This document shows, piece after piece, positions 31,626-39,992 of a DNA stretch of 41,520 nucleotides. The stretch lies in NCBI GenBank assembly GCA_007121015.1, contig SKMN01000038.1, forward strand, positions 1-41,520, written 5' to 3'. Origin of the DNA: Coriobacteriia bacterium (GTDB taxonomy: Bacteria; Actinomycetota; Coriobacteriia; Anaerosomatales; SLCP01). A program made the translations under genes and the position numbers. Numbering within the stretch: the first letter of the stretch is position 1; each line of letters opens with the position of its first letter. The notes beneath the pieces were generated by a model that worked only from the letters and a program-made list of their open reading frames with translations, had not been told where the DNA came from and did not search any database.

Positions 31626-32354
31626 TCAGCTGCGGGCGTCGTACTTCTCGAGCGCCTGCTTCGCGGCGCGCATCTCGGCCTCACGCTTGCTCGCTCCCGA
31701 GCCCGTTCCGAACACCTGGTCCTCGACGAGCACCTCGACGGTGAAGTGGCGCGCGTGTGGAGGACCCTCGGTCGCGACGATGCGGTACACCGGGACGGTG
31801 CCCCCGGCTTGCACGATCTCCTGGAGGCGGGACTTCGGATGCTCGATAGCGATCGCGTCGAAGGCCTCCCGCGTGATGCGGCTACCGAGCGCGGTCAAGA
31901 TGAAGTGGCGCGCGGTCTCGTAGCCTCCATCGAGGTAGAGCGCCGCGACGACCGCCTCGAAGGCGTCCTCGAGTGCGGAGGCCAGCCCCCTGTCGGCGTC
32001 AGCGATCTCCGCACGGCCGCGGACGATGAACTCGTCGAGGCAGAGGAGGGTCGCGGCTTCGACGAGGGCGCCGCGCGAGACCACCGACGCCTTGAGCTTG
32101 GTCATGGCGCCCTCGGCCAGGTCGGGAAAGCGTATGTATATCTCCTCGGCGACGATCAGTCCGAGCACCGCGTCTCCGAGGAACTCGAGCCGCTCGTAGT
32201 CCAAGCGCATCGCCGGGTCCTCCCCGAAGGAGGGGTGGGTCAGCGCACGGTCGAGCAGGAGCGGGTCGGCGAACCGGTGCCCGACTGCGTTCTCTGCGGC
32301 GACAAGGCGGGCGGAACGCTCGTCGGGGCGGCCGTCTGAAACCGGTGCGCTCAT
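31626..32354 (-). CDS. rnc: Ribonuclease III
   Basis: Cuts double-stranded RNA, including the rRNA precursor. About 242 residues with signature ERLEFLGDAVLG, the second metal site EDAFEAVVAALYLDGG, and a C-terminal double-stranded RNA-binding domain (about 170-238). ATG at 32354 overlaps the fabF stop by one base (TGATG); a GTG three bases upstream is equally possible. No clear ribosome site, so translation is probably coupled to fabF. fabF-rnc-smc order is conserved in Gram-positives. Confidence 0.96.
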   Translation of the reverse strand: MSAPVSDGRPDERSARLVAAENAVGHRFADPLLLDRALTHPSFGEDPAMRLDYERLEFLGDAVLGLIVAEEIYIRFPDLAEGAMTKLKASVVSRGALVEAATLLCLDEFIVRGRAEIADADRGLASALEDAFEAVVAALYLDGGYETARHFILTALGSRITREAFDAIAIEHPKSRLQEIVQAGGTVPVYRIVATEGPPHARHFTVEVLVEDQVFGTGSGASKREAEMRAAKQALEKYDARS

Positions 32355-33583
32355 CACTTCGCGAACAGCACCGTGGCGTTGTGGCCGCCGAATCCGAACG
32401 AGTTGCTCAACGCAGAGCCCACAGCCGCATCACGCGCCGCGTTGGGCACGTAGTCGAGATCGCACTCGGGATCGGGGTCGGTGAGGTTGATGGTCGGCGG
32501 AAGAAACCCGTCGCGCATCGCAAGCACGCACGCAGCGGCCTCCAGCGCCCCGGCTCCACCGAGCAGGTGGCCCGTCATCGACTTCGTCGATGACACTGGC
32601 GGAACCACTGACCCGAAGACCTCCTTGATGGCACCGGTCTCCGCACGGTCGCCGAGCGGTGTCGACGTGCCGTGGGCGTTGATGTAGTCGACGTCTGCGG
32701 GGCCGAAGTCCGCCTGCTCGAGCGCGCCGGACATGGCTCGGCGTGCCCCGCTCCCGTCCGGGGCAGGGGCGGTGATGTGGTGAGCATCGGCACTTGCCCC
32801 GTAGCCGACGAGTTCGCAATACACGCGTGCGCCGCGGGCGCGCGCGTGTCCCAACTCCTCCAAGACGAGGACAGCACCGCCTTCGCCCATGACGAAACCG
32901 TCTCGCCCGGAATCGAACGGACGCGACGCGGCGACGGGATCGTCGTTGCGAGTCGAGAGCGCGCGGGCGGAGCAGAAACCAGCGAGGCCGAGTGGGGTGA
33001 CGCCACAGTCGAACCCGCCTGCGATGACGACGTCCGCGGCCCCTCGGCGGATGGCCTCGCCCGCTTCTCCGAGGGCATGATTGCCCGTCGAGCATGCGGA
33101 GACCGGGGCGTAGTTGATTCCTTTGGCGCCCCACCGAATCGAGATGTGGCCGGCAGCGAGGTCGACGATCATCATCGGAACGACGAACGGGCTGACCCGC
33201 GACGGACCGCGCTCGGTGAGCGTCGCGTGCTGCTCCTCCATCGTCATGAGGCCGCCGATGCCCGAGCCCACGATCACGCCGACCCGCTCGGCGTTGTCGT
33301 CGGTGATCTCGAGAGCGGCATCGTCGATGGCCTCAGCGGCTGCCACCATCGCGAACTGCTGGAACCGCGACATACGCCGCGCCTCTTTGCTGTCGAGCAC
33401 AGGTGCGGGATCGAAGTCGTCGATCATGCATGCGAACCGGGTAGTGTATGCCGAGACGTCGAACGCGGTGATCGTGGCCGCCCCCGACCGTCCTTCGCGG
33501 AGGGACTCGACGAACCGGTCGGCACCGATTCCTATCGGCGACACGACCCCGATGCCGGTGACCGCTATCCGTCTCACGTTCAC
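32354..33583 (-). CDS. fabF: 3-oxoacyl-ACP synthase II (KAS II)
   Basis: Condenses malonyl-ACP with acyl-ACP in chain elongation. The 409 residues have catalytic C164 (VSACSTGNH), H304 (NAHGTSTPLGD), K334 and H339 (TKSMTGHLLGGAGA). GTG start overlaps the upstream flavoprotein stop (GTGA), behind GAGGAGAGAGGGG. Single condensing enzyme of the KAS I/II type in the cluster. Confidence 0.97.
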   Translation of the reverse strand: MNVRRIAVTGIGVVSPIGIGADRFVESLREGRSGAATITAFDVSAYTTRFACMIDDFDPAPVLDSKEARRMSRFQQFAMVAAAEAIDDAALEITDDNAERVGVIVGSGIGGLMTMEEQHATLTERGPSRVSPFVVPMMIVDLAAGHISIRWGAKGINYAPVSACSTGNHALGEAGEAIRRGAADVVIAGGFDCGVTPLGLAGFCSARALSTRNDDPVAASRPFDSGRDGFVMGEGGAVLVLEELGHARARGARVYCELVGYGASADAHHITAPAPDGSGARRAMSGALEQADFGPADVDYINAHGTSTPLGDRAETGAIKEVFGSVVPPVSSTKSMTGHLLGGAGALEAAACVLAMRDGFLPPTINLTDPDPECDLDYVPNAARDAAVGSALSNSFGFGGHNATVLFAK

Positions 33584-34551
33584 ACCCCTCTCTCCTCGGC
33601 CTCACACCACTCGTGCTCGAGGCGCGACATCAGCTCGGCGACGGTCGGGATGTCGTGGATACGAGCAGCAGAACTACCCGCGAACACGAGCCCGTCTTCG
33701 ACGTCGCCTGCCTGGGACATCACGAGACGTTCCATGATGCAGTAATCCTGTCCACACTTCTTCAGGCACGAGATACACCGCTCGATCTCGGGGTGGTCTC
33801 CGACATCGATGCGACGCGAGAACGGGTTGCGAATGGCACGTCCCGGCAGCCCGACGGGGCTCTTGACGAGCACGATGTCCTCGTCTGTCGCCGAGACGTA
33901 GAGTTCCTTGAACGCCAGCGGGGCAGACGACTCCTCGGTCGCGGCGAACCGCGATCCGATCTGGACGCCGGCTGCACCGGCGTCGAGCGTGCGCTTGATG
34001 TCGGCTCCCGTCACGACGCCGCCGGCACCGAGGACAGGGATGCTCACCGCGTCCACTATCTCGGGCAGCAGATCGAGCATGGGCCGTTCGGTGCCCAGAT
34101 GACCTCCGGCCTCGACGCCCTCCACGACCACGGCGGCGGCTCCGAAACGCTCGGCCAGGACGGCGACGCGCGCCGATCCGACTATCGGGACGACCGGTAC
34201 ACCGGCGTCGGCGCCCCACCCGAACACATCACGGGAGAAGCCAGCGCCGCACACGAGAACATCGGCCCCCCCTTCGATGGCCGCGTTGACGAGTTCCTTG
34301 AACGCTCGGACAGCCACCATGATGTTGACGCCTACGATGCCGTCGGTGGACTCGCGGGCAGCGCGCATCTCCCGCCGGAGCTCCTCCACACCGAGCCCGG
34401 ATCCCGCGATCAGGCCTACGCCGCCGGCTCGAGCGACCGCGGCTGCGAGCGGAGCCATCGAGATACGCACGGCCATCCCACCCTGCACGATGGGAAGTCG
34501 CGCTGTCTTCGAACCTAAGGTCAGTGAGGGCATATCGGCCACGGTGTCCAC
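33580..34551 (-). CDS. FabK/nitronate monooxygenase-like flavoprotein with four-cysteine motif
   Basis: FMN-binding TIM-barrel protein of the FabK/2-nitropropane dioxygenase family: IVQGGMAVRIS at the N-terminus, VEGVEAGGHLG, the phosphate-binding GAGGVVTGADI and GVQIGSRF. Unlike the other FabK here, it carries C259-x2-C262-x3-C266-x4-C271 in its last 65 residues. It may be an accessory enoyl reductase, a nitronate-type oxidase or a redox partner; I cannot tell which. GTG at 34551 is chosen for AGGAGG close upstream (323 residues); GTG 34542 and ATG 34533 are alternatives. It lies between acpP, with a strong hairpin between them, and fabF. Confidence 0.85.
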   Translation of the reverse strand: MDTVADMPSLTLGSKTARLPIVQGGMAVRISMAPLAAAVARAGGVGLIAGSGLGVEELRREMRAARESTDGIVGVNIMVAVRAFKELVNAAIEGGADVLVCGAGFSRDVFGWGADAGVPVVPIVGSARVAVLAERFGAAAVVVEGVEAGGHLGTERPMLDLLPEIVDAVSIPVLGAGGVVTGADIKRTLDAGAAGVQIGSRFAATEESSAPLAFKELYVSATDEDIVLVKSPVGLPGRAIRNPFSRRIDVGDHPEIERCISCLKKCGQDYCIMERLVMSQAGDVEDGLVFAGSSAARIHDIPTVAELMSRLEHEWCEAEERGV

Positions 34552-34581
34552 TGTCCTCCTACTTCGATCCGGACGACGGAA

Positions 34582-34620
34582 GTACGTCCCTCCCGGCGAC
34601 ATGCACCGGGAGGGACGTAC
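34582..34620 (-). terminator. 15-bp perfect hairpin between acpP and the FabK-like gene
   Basis: Minus strand GTACGTCCCTCCCGG, a 9-base loop, then its exact complement. It begins 17 bases after the acpP stop and lies 31 bases upstream of the next start. Followed by TTCCGTC, not a U-run. As the genes on either side seem to share one operon, it is more likely a partial terminator or an mRNA 3'-end stabiliser for abundant acpP than an absolute stop. Confidence 0.7.
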
Positions 34621-34636
34621 GCGACGCCAGGTGGCG

Positions 34637-34876
34637 TCAGGCGTTCTCCACGATGTACGTCACTGCATCGCCGACGGTCTTGATCGACTCGACCTCCTCG
34701 TCGGGAATGGTCACCCCGAACTCCTGCTCGAGGGCCATCACGAGCTCGACGAGATCGAGCGAGTCGGCGCCAAGGTCATCGATGAACGATGCATCTTCGT
34801 TCACGTCACTCTCGTCGACGTTGAGCTGGTCGACGATCACTTCTTTCGTCTTATCGAGAATCGCATCTCGTTCCAC
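34637..34876 (-). CDS. acpP: Acyl carrier protein
   Basis: The 79-residue acidic four-helix carrier of growing acyl chains, with the phosphopantetheine serine S39 in [14 protein letters not shown] at 34876 with GGGGAGG twelve bases upstream, a long but usable spacing. It follows fabG by 58 bases, in which TATACG may be a weak -10. Always very abundant, which fits the hairpin behind it. Confidence 0.97.
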   Translation of the reverse strand: MERDAILDKTKEVIVDQLNVDESDVNEDASFIDDLGADSLDLVELVMALEQEFGVTIPDEEVESIKTVGDAVTYIVENA

Positions 34877-34934
34877 TGTACCGGAACACCTCCCCTCAGC
34901 AGAGCATCATGCGTATACGATGTCCGCGGTCACT

Positions 34935-35678
34935 CTAGACGAACGTCATCCCGCCGTCGACAGCGAGGACCTGACCGGTGATATAACGGGCGTCGTCCGA
35001 GGCGAGGAACGCTACGGCCGAGGCGACATCTTCGGGTGCACCGAACGTGCGCATTGCGATCGACGCACGAGCGGCCTCGCACACTTTCTCGGGCAGCGCG
35101 GCGGTCATGTCGGTCTCGATGAACCCCGGAGCGACCGCGTTCACGCGCACGTGACGGGGGGCGAGTTCGCGCGCGACCGACTTCGTCAGACCGAGGAGAC
35201 CGGCCTTCGCTGCGGCGTAGTTCGCCTGACCGGCGTTGCCGACCAGCCCGACCACGGAGCTCACGTTCACGATCGCCCCGCTTCGGGCTTTCATCATCAC
35301 GGCTCCGGCTGCCCGCGTCATCGAGAAGGCTCCGGTGAGGTTCGTCCGGATCACCGCGTCCCAGTCCTCGTCGGACATGCGCACGAGAAGGCCGTCTCTC
35401 GTGATGCCTGCGTTGTTGACGAGCACGTCGAGCGCGCCGAACTCGGCCACCGCACCGTCGACGAGTGCGGCACACGCCCCGGGATCGCTGATATCGGCCT
35501 GCGCGGCGACCGCGCGGCCGCCAGCAGCCTTGATCGCAGCGACCAGGGTCTCTGCGGCCTCGCGGCTGCCTGAGTAGTTCACGACCACTGCGGCACCCTC
35601 GCCGGCGAGCCTCGTGGCGATGGCCGCGCCGATCCCCCGCGACGCACCCGTGACTATGGCTACCTTGTCCGTCAGCAT
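34935..35678 (-). CDS. fabG: 3-oxoacyl-ACP reductase
   Basis: NADPH-dependent SDR reducing 3-oxoacyl-ACP. The 247 residues show GASRGIG (11-17), NNAG (88-91) and the catalytic S141, Y154, K158 set (YAAAK). The C-terminus ITGQVLAVDGGM is diagnostic for FabG. ATG at 35678, two bases after the fabD stop. The frame extending to 35828 is fabD in another frame. Confidence 0.97.
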   Translation of the reverse strand: MLTDKVAIVTGASRGIGAAIATRLAGEGAAVVVNYSGSREAAETLVAAIKAAGGRAVAAQADISDPGACAALVDGAVAEFGALDVLVNNAGITRDGLLVRMSDEDWDAVIRTNLTGAFSMTRAAGAVMMKARSGAIVNVSSVVGLVGNAGQANYAAAKAGLLGLTKSVARELAPRHVRVNAVAPGFIETDMTAALPEKVCEAARASIAMRTFGAPEDVASAVAFLASDDARYITGQVLAVDGGMTFV

Positions 35679-35680
35679 AC

Positions 35681-36595
35681 TCACCCGTCGACCCCCTCGA
35701 TTATCGCTTCCAGGTCTGCTCCTTCGACACTCACGGCGCCGATGCCTTCCACGCGGCGTGCCATACCACGGAGTACGTTCCCGGGTCCTGCTTCGATAAG
35801 GTAGACTGGCGCACGGTCGGCTATACACTGCAGCGTCTCACGCCACCGGACACGGCCCGCCATCTGGTCTATCAACGCGGCACGGATCTCATCGGGTGCC
35901 GTGGCGGGGGTCGGCCGGGTGTTCTGTACGACGGGAACGCGAGCCTCGCGGAACTCGGCATCGCCGAGAAGCGTGGCGAACTCGGTAGCAGCCGCTTGCA
36001 CGAGCGGCGTATGGAACGCTCCCGATACGTCGAGGCGGACGGTCCGCCGGGCACCTGCGGCCTGGAGCGCCTCGGTCGCGGCTTCGACACCTTCCACAGT
36101 GCCGGAGATCACGACCTGACCGTCGATGTTGTCGTTGGCCACCCATACGTCGTCGATGGCGCCGAGGACCTCGTCGACCGCCTCGATATCGAGGCCGAGG
36201 ACCGCCGCCATCGTCCCGGGAAGCTCCTCGCTGGCGTCCGCCATCATCCGGGCCCTCGTGCACACGAGTTCCAACCCGGCCTCCACCGAGAAGACACCGG
36301 CTACAGCAAGGGCGGCGAACTCCCCGAGACTGTGTCCCGCAACGAGTTCGGGTTCGATCCCGAGGTCGAGCAACGCGGTGCCCCATGCCCAGTCGACGAG
36401 GTAGATGAGGGGTTGCGCGACACGGGTGTCGGCCAGCTCTTCGGGTCCACCCTCGGCAGCCAGGCGCCGTACGTCGAGTCCGGTGAGTGCTTCAGCGGCA
36501 TCGAGCAGGCGGGCGAGGGCTTCGGTCTCGGGTACCTCGACGAACATACCGGGGTGCTGCGAGCCCTGTCCGGGAAAGGCGATAACGGTCGTCAC
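35681..36595 (-). CDS. fabD: Malonyl-CoA-ACP transacylase
   Basis: Loads malonyl groups on ACP. Starting at GTG 36595, with GGAG nine bases upstream and four bases after the fabK stop, it gives 304 residues opening MTTVIAFPGQGSQ. Active-site S89 lies in GHSLGEF, R114 in CTRARMM and H195 in SGAFHTPLV. A GTG at 36613 inside fabK is a less likely start. Confidence 0.96.
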   Translation of the reverse strand: MTTVIAFPGQGSQHPGMFVEVPETEALARLLDAAEALTGLDVRRLAAEGGPEELADTRVAQPLIYLVDWAWGTALLDLGIEPELVAGHSLGEFAALAVAGVFSVEAGLELVCTRARMMADASEELPGTMAAVLGLDIEAVDEVLGAIDDVWVANDNIDGQVVISGTVEGVEAATEALQAAGARRTVRLDVSGAFHTPLVQAAATEFATLLGDAEFREARVPVVQNTRPTPATAPDEIRAALIDQMAGRVRWRETLQCIADRAPVYLIEAGPGNVLRGMARRVEGIGAVSVEGADLEAIIEGVDG

Positions 36596-36599
36596 AGGG

Positions 36600-37559
36600 T
36601 CACGCTCCGACACGGTCCGGCATCTCGGCGAGCCGGTCTATGACGGTGACAGCACCGGACATAAGGTCCTCGATGATCTCGGCGGCTGGCTGTATGCGGT
36701 CGACCATCGCTGCGGACTGACCCGCCATGATCGAGCCCATGTCGAGATCGCCCTGGCACATGCACAGTGAGAGCTTCCCGGACCCGAGCGCCTCGAGCTC
36801 CTCGGCCTTGTTCTCGCGGTCCAGCTCCATGAGCATCCGGGCAAGCTTGTTCTTGATGACGCGCACGGGGTGTCCCGTCGAGTACCCGGTGACCACGGTG
36901 TCACGGTCGCGCGCTTTGACTATACGGAGCTTGACGTCCTCGTGGATGGTGCACTCCGTGGCACACATGAAACGTGTCCCGACCTGGACCCCTTCGGCAC
37001 CGAGCGCGAAGGCGGCGGCGACCCCGCGCCCGTCGGCGATGCCACCTGCGGCGATCACCGGCACGCCGAGCGCGTCGACCAGCTGAGGGATGAGTGCCAT
37101 AGTGGTGAGTTCGCCGATGTGACCGCCGGCCTCCATGCCCTCGCCGATGATGGCGTCCGCGCCGATCGACTCGAGCCGTTTGGCGAGCGCGACACTCGGT
37201 GCGATGGGGAGTACCTTGATGCCACGCTCCTTGAACGCCGGCATGTACTTGCCGGGATTGCCTGCGCCGGTCGTCACCGCGTGGACGCCTTCTGCGAGCA
37301 CCATCTCGACAAGTTCGTCGATGTGAGGCGTCAGAAGCATGAGGTTGACACCGAACGGCTTGTCGGTGAGCTCTTTAGCGGTGCGTATCTGTTCCCTGAG
37401 GAGCTCGGTAGGCATATGGCCTGCGCCGATGATACCGAGACCGCCGGCCTCACTGACCGCAGCGGAGAGCTCCGCAGTCGCCGTCCATGCCATGCCCCCC
37501 TGCACGACAGGGTGCTCGATGCCGAGCAGATCGGTCACGCGGGTGCGCACGACAGCCAT
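36600..37559 (-). CDS. fabK: Enoyl-ACP reductase II (FMN-dependent)
   Basis: Performs the last reduction of each fatty-acid cycle with FMN and NAD(P)H. The 319 residues resemble streptococcal FabK throughout: VVQGGMAW at 18-25, KPFGVNLMLLTP at 67-78, TTGAGNP at 96-102, EGMEAGGHIG with catalytic H147, and IAAGGIADGRG. No FabI gene is present, so FabK is probably the main enoyl reductase and the organism is then likely to tolerate triclosan (inference). ATG behind GAGGAG, one base after fabH. Confidence 0.96.
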   Translation of the reverse strand: MAVVRTRVTDLLGIEHPVVQGGMAWTATAELSAAVSEAGGLGIIGAGHMPTELLREQIRTAKELTDKPFGVNLMLLTPHIDELVEMVLAEGVHAVTTGAGNPGKYMPAFKERGIKVLPIAPSVALAKRLESIGADAIIGEGMEAGGHIGELTTMALIPQLVDALGVPVIAAGGIADGRGVAAAFALGAEGVQVGTRFMCATECTIHEDVKLRIVKARDRDTVVTGYSTGHPVRVIKNKLARMLMELDRENKAEELEALGSGKLSLCMCQGDLDMGSIMAGQSAAMVDRIQPAAEIIEDLMSGAVTVIDRLAEMPDRVGA

Positions 37560-37560
37560 A

Positions 37561-38565
37561 TCAGTTCTCCTCGGTCGATCGGGGTTTCGTCCACCTGACG
37601 ACAGCAGCTCCCCACGTCAGTCCGGCTCCGAAACCAACCAGCGCGACGAGGTCTCCGGACGCGATCCGCCCGCTAGTATACAGGTCGTCGAGAGCGAGCG
37701 GTATCGACGCGGCCGATGTGTTCCCGGTGGTCTCGACGTGGCTGAACACCCGTTCGGGCGGGATACCGAGGCGCTGCTCGACGGTATTGAGTATGCGCTG
37801 GTTCGCCTGGTGCGGAACGAGCCATGCGAGGTCGTCGATAGAATGACCGCTCGCCTCGAGCGCTTCGAGTGTAGCGGTGGGAATGGCATTCACGGCGAAA
37901 CGGAACACTTCGTTGCCGTTCATCTGGACGAAACGCGATGCGTCTCTCGCTCCCCCCGGCGTCACAGGTCGCGCCGATCCCCCGGCTGGGATCTTCAGGA
38001 GCCCGGCACCCGAACCGTCCGAACCGAGAACGATACCGAGCACCCCGGGTTCGTCGCTAGCCTCGAGTACCACTGCGCCGGCGCCATCGCCAAAGAGGAC
38101 GCACGTCGTTCGATCAGCGAAGTCGATGTGTCGCGTCAGAGCGTCGGCACCGATCACGAGCACGCGGCTCGCTCGACCTGACTCGATGGCTGTCACTCCC
38201 GCATGCAGCGCGAACACGAAGCCCGAGCACGCAGCGTTCACGTCGTACGCCGGGCAGGTCATGCCGAGCGCTTCTTGAACGAGGCATGCGGTAGCAGGGA
38301 AGATCATGTCCGGGCTCGAGGTGCCGAGCACGAGCAGGTCTATCCCGGATGGCTGCACGCCTGCGTCCGCGAGGGCATGTTCGGCGGCGCGCACGGCGAG
38401 ATGGGATGTCGCCTCACCCTCGGCGACCATGCGACGTTCGCGGATGCCGGTGCGCGCGACGATCCACTCCTCGGAGGTGTCGACCATCGCTTCGAGATCG
38501 CGGTTGGTAAGAATGCGTTCCGGCAGGTACGAGCCTATGCCGGTAATGCAGGCATGCGTCGTCAC
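37561..38565 (-). CDS. fabH: 3-oxoacyl-ACP synthase III
   Basis: Starts fatty-acid synthesis by condensing acyl-CoA with malonyl-ACP. GTG at 38565 gives 334 residues, with catalytic C113 (NAACSGF), H252 (PHQANQR) and N282 (GNTSAAS). The frame is open to 38781, but that part overlaps plsX. GAGGAG lies eleven bases upstream of the GTG. Primer preference (straight or branched) cannot be read with certainty. Confidence 0.96.
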   Translation of the reverse strand: MTTHACITGIGSYLPERILTNRDLEAMVDTSEEWIVARTGIRERRMVAEGEATSHLAVRAAEHALADAGVQPSGIDLLVLGTSSPDMIFPATACLVQEALGMTCPAYDVNAACSGFVFALHAGVTAIESGRASRVLVIGADALTRHIDFADRTTCVLFGDGAGAVVLEASDEPGVLGIVLGSDGSGAGLLKIPAGGSARPVTPGGARDASRFVQMNGNEVFRFAVNAIPTATLEALEASGHSIDDLAWLVPHQANQRILNTVEQRLGIPPERVFSHVETTGNTSAASIPLALDDLYTSGRIASGDLVALVGFGAGLTWGAAVVRWTKPRSTEEN

Positions 38566-38654
38566 AGTCTCAGGGACTCCTCGCTCACGGGCTGGGGCCA
38601 AACGGTGTCCGAGTAGTGTACACGCCGAGTCCACACGCGCATAGCGTCGCTCGA

Positions 38655-39659
38655 TCACCGATCGGTCGACTCGATCGCCTGCGTGATGGCCGTGGTCAGG
38701 TCGTTTCGCACGGCAGTGGCGGCTACCCGTATCGCCTGTGAGACGGCGTACGCGCCGCTCGATCCGTGACCGATGATGCACACACCCCTCACGCCAAGGA
38801 GCGGAGCCCCACCGTATGCGTCCGGGTCGAGGCGGTCTTTGAGCCCCTTGAGGGCCGGCGCCAAGACGACAGCGGCCAGTTTCCGCGGTAGGGTCGCGGT
38901 CATCTCGGCCTTCACCTGGGAGAGGAGCGTCCTCGACGTCCCCTCCAACAGCTTGAGCGCGACGTTACCGGTGAACCCGTCGGTCACGATGACATCGACT
39001 GCACCCGAGAGCACGTCCCGTCCCTCGACGTTCCCGACGAAACCGGGCACGGAGCTGGCCATCGACTCGTGAGCCTCGACGGCGAGCGCGGATCCTTTGC
39101 TGGGTTCCTCGCCGATGTTGAGCAGGGCTATCCGGGGGTCGGCGATGTCGAGCACGCGTCGCGCATACGCCGCGCCCATATGAGCGAAAGCGACGAGATG
39201 TTCGGGGCGGCAGTCAGCGTTGGCTCCCGCATCGACGAGGACCGAAGGGGTGCTCGCGGTAGGGATGACGGTGGCTATCGCGGGTCGTGTGACCCCACGT
39301 ATCCGCCCCATGACGAGGGTCGCGGCTGCCATGCACGCGCCCGTCGAGCCTGCAGAGAAGAACGCGTCGGCCTCCCCCTCCCGCACGAGCCTGGAACCAA
39401 CGACGATAGAGGAGTCCTTCTTCGAGCGGACGGCGTTGGCGGGATGCTCGTCCATGCCGATGGTCTCGGACGCCGGATGCGCGAATGTCCGCTCGTGTGT
39501 CTCGGCGTATGGGACCACGATGCGCTCGGGTCCAACCAGGGTCACAGATACGCCCGGAAGGTCACGCAGCGCTGCAGAGACTCCCTGGAGGATCTCGGAG
39601 GGAGCCCTGTCGCCACCGACCGCATCGACGCATACCCTGACGGGACGGTCAGCAGCCAT
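38655..39659 (-). CDS. plsX: Phosphate acyltransferase PlsX
   Basis: Makes acyl-phosphate from acyl-ACP for PlsY, joining fatty-acid and phospholipid synthesis. The 334 residues have VDAVGGDRAP near the N-terminus, SAGSTGA, ALLNIGEEPSKG, VTDGFTGNVALK, and the C-terminal GGAPLLGVRG...IGHGSSGAYA. ATG at 39659, four bases after rpmF. rpmF-plsX-fabH is the usual bacterial order; an 89-base gap separates it from fabH. Confidence 0.96.
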   Translation of the reverse strand: MAADRPVRVCVDAVGGDRAPSEILQGVSAALRDLPGVSVTLVGPERIVVPYAETHERTFAHPASETIGMDEHPANAVRSKKDSSIVVGSRLVREGEADAFFSAGSTGACMAAATLVMGRIRGVTRPAIATVIPTASTPSVLVDAGANADCRPEHLVAFAHMGAAYARRVLDIADPRIALLNIGEEPSKGSALAVEAHESMASSVPGFVGNVEGRDVLSGAVDVIVTDGFTGNVALKLLEGTSRTLLSQVKAEMTATLPRKLAAVVLAPALKGLKDRLDPDAYGGAPLLGVRGVCIIGHGSSGAYAVSQAIRVAATAVRNDLTTAITQAIESTDR

Positions 39660-39663
39660 CGAT

Positions 39664-39840
39664 CTACTCGGTGTCGATGATCTCTTTGCCGTTGTAGTAG
39701 CCGCATTCGGCACACACCCGGTGCGGCAACTTAGGTTGGTGGCACTGCGGACACGCATTCGTGACAGGTGCCTTGAGGGAGTGAGTCGCGCGTCGCGAGT
39801 CGCGAACGGCGCGTGAGGTCTTTCTCTTGGGAACGGCCAT
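39664..39840 (-). CDS. rpmF: Ribosomal protein bL32, zinc-ribbon form
   Basis: A 58-residue protein starting [20 protein letters not shown], with two CxxC pairs (ACPQCHQ and VCAECGYY), so it is the zinc-binding version. ATG at 39840 with AAGGAG at good spacing. Longer versions of the frame run through the promoter region and are not coding. It heads the fatty-acid operon. Confidence 0.97.
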   Translation of the reverse strand: MAVPKRKTSRAVRDSRRATHSLKAPVTNACPQCHQPKLPHRVCAECGYYNGKEIIDTE

Positions 39841-39898
39841 GGTATCTCCTTCGTGGGTCCGGACGGCTCTGCGCGTCCGAATGCACTGGTATACGCAG

Positions 39899-39912
39899 CG
39901 TGCACGTGCACG
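39899..39912. promoter_or_regulatory. 14-bp palindrome at the predicted rpmF start point
   Basis: CGTGCACGTGCACG is a perfect palindrome lying from about +2 to +15 of the promoter with -10 TATAGT. Its position suits an operator for a dimeric repressor of the rpmF-plsX-fab operon. It does not resemble the Bacillus FapR site. Regulator unknown. Confidence 0.35.
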
Positions 39913-39919
39913 GCGGAAC

Positions 39920-39925
39920 ACTATA
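39920..39925 (-). promoter_or_regulatory. -10 box for the rpmF-plsX-fab operon
   Basis: Minus strand TATAGT in the 152-base gap between yceD and rpmF, about 80 bases before the rpmF start. The -35 is poor, which would suit an activated or tightly regulated promoter. Confidence 0.5.
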
Positions 39926-39992
39926 ACACACACGGGTCGCCCGCGAGTGCGGAAGTGTGGCCGATCCGGCAGGGCGAGCAGCGCCAGCGGCC

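Noticed and set aside
38566-38781. N-terminal extension of FabH
   Set aside because: Overlaps the plsX end and has no similarity to FabH; GTG 38565 gives the normal N-terminus.
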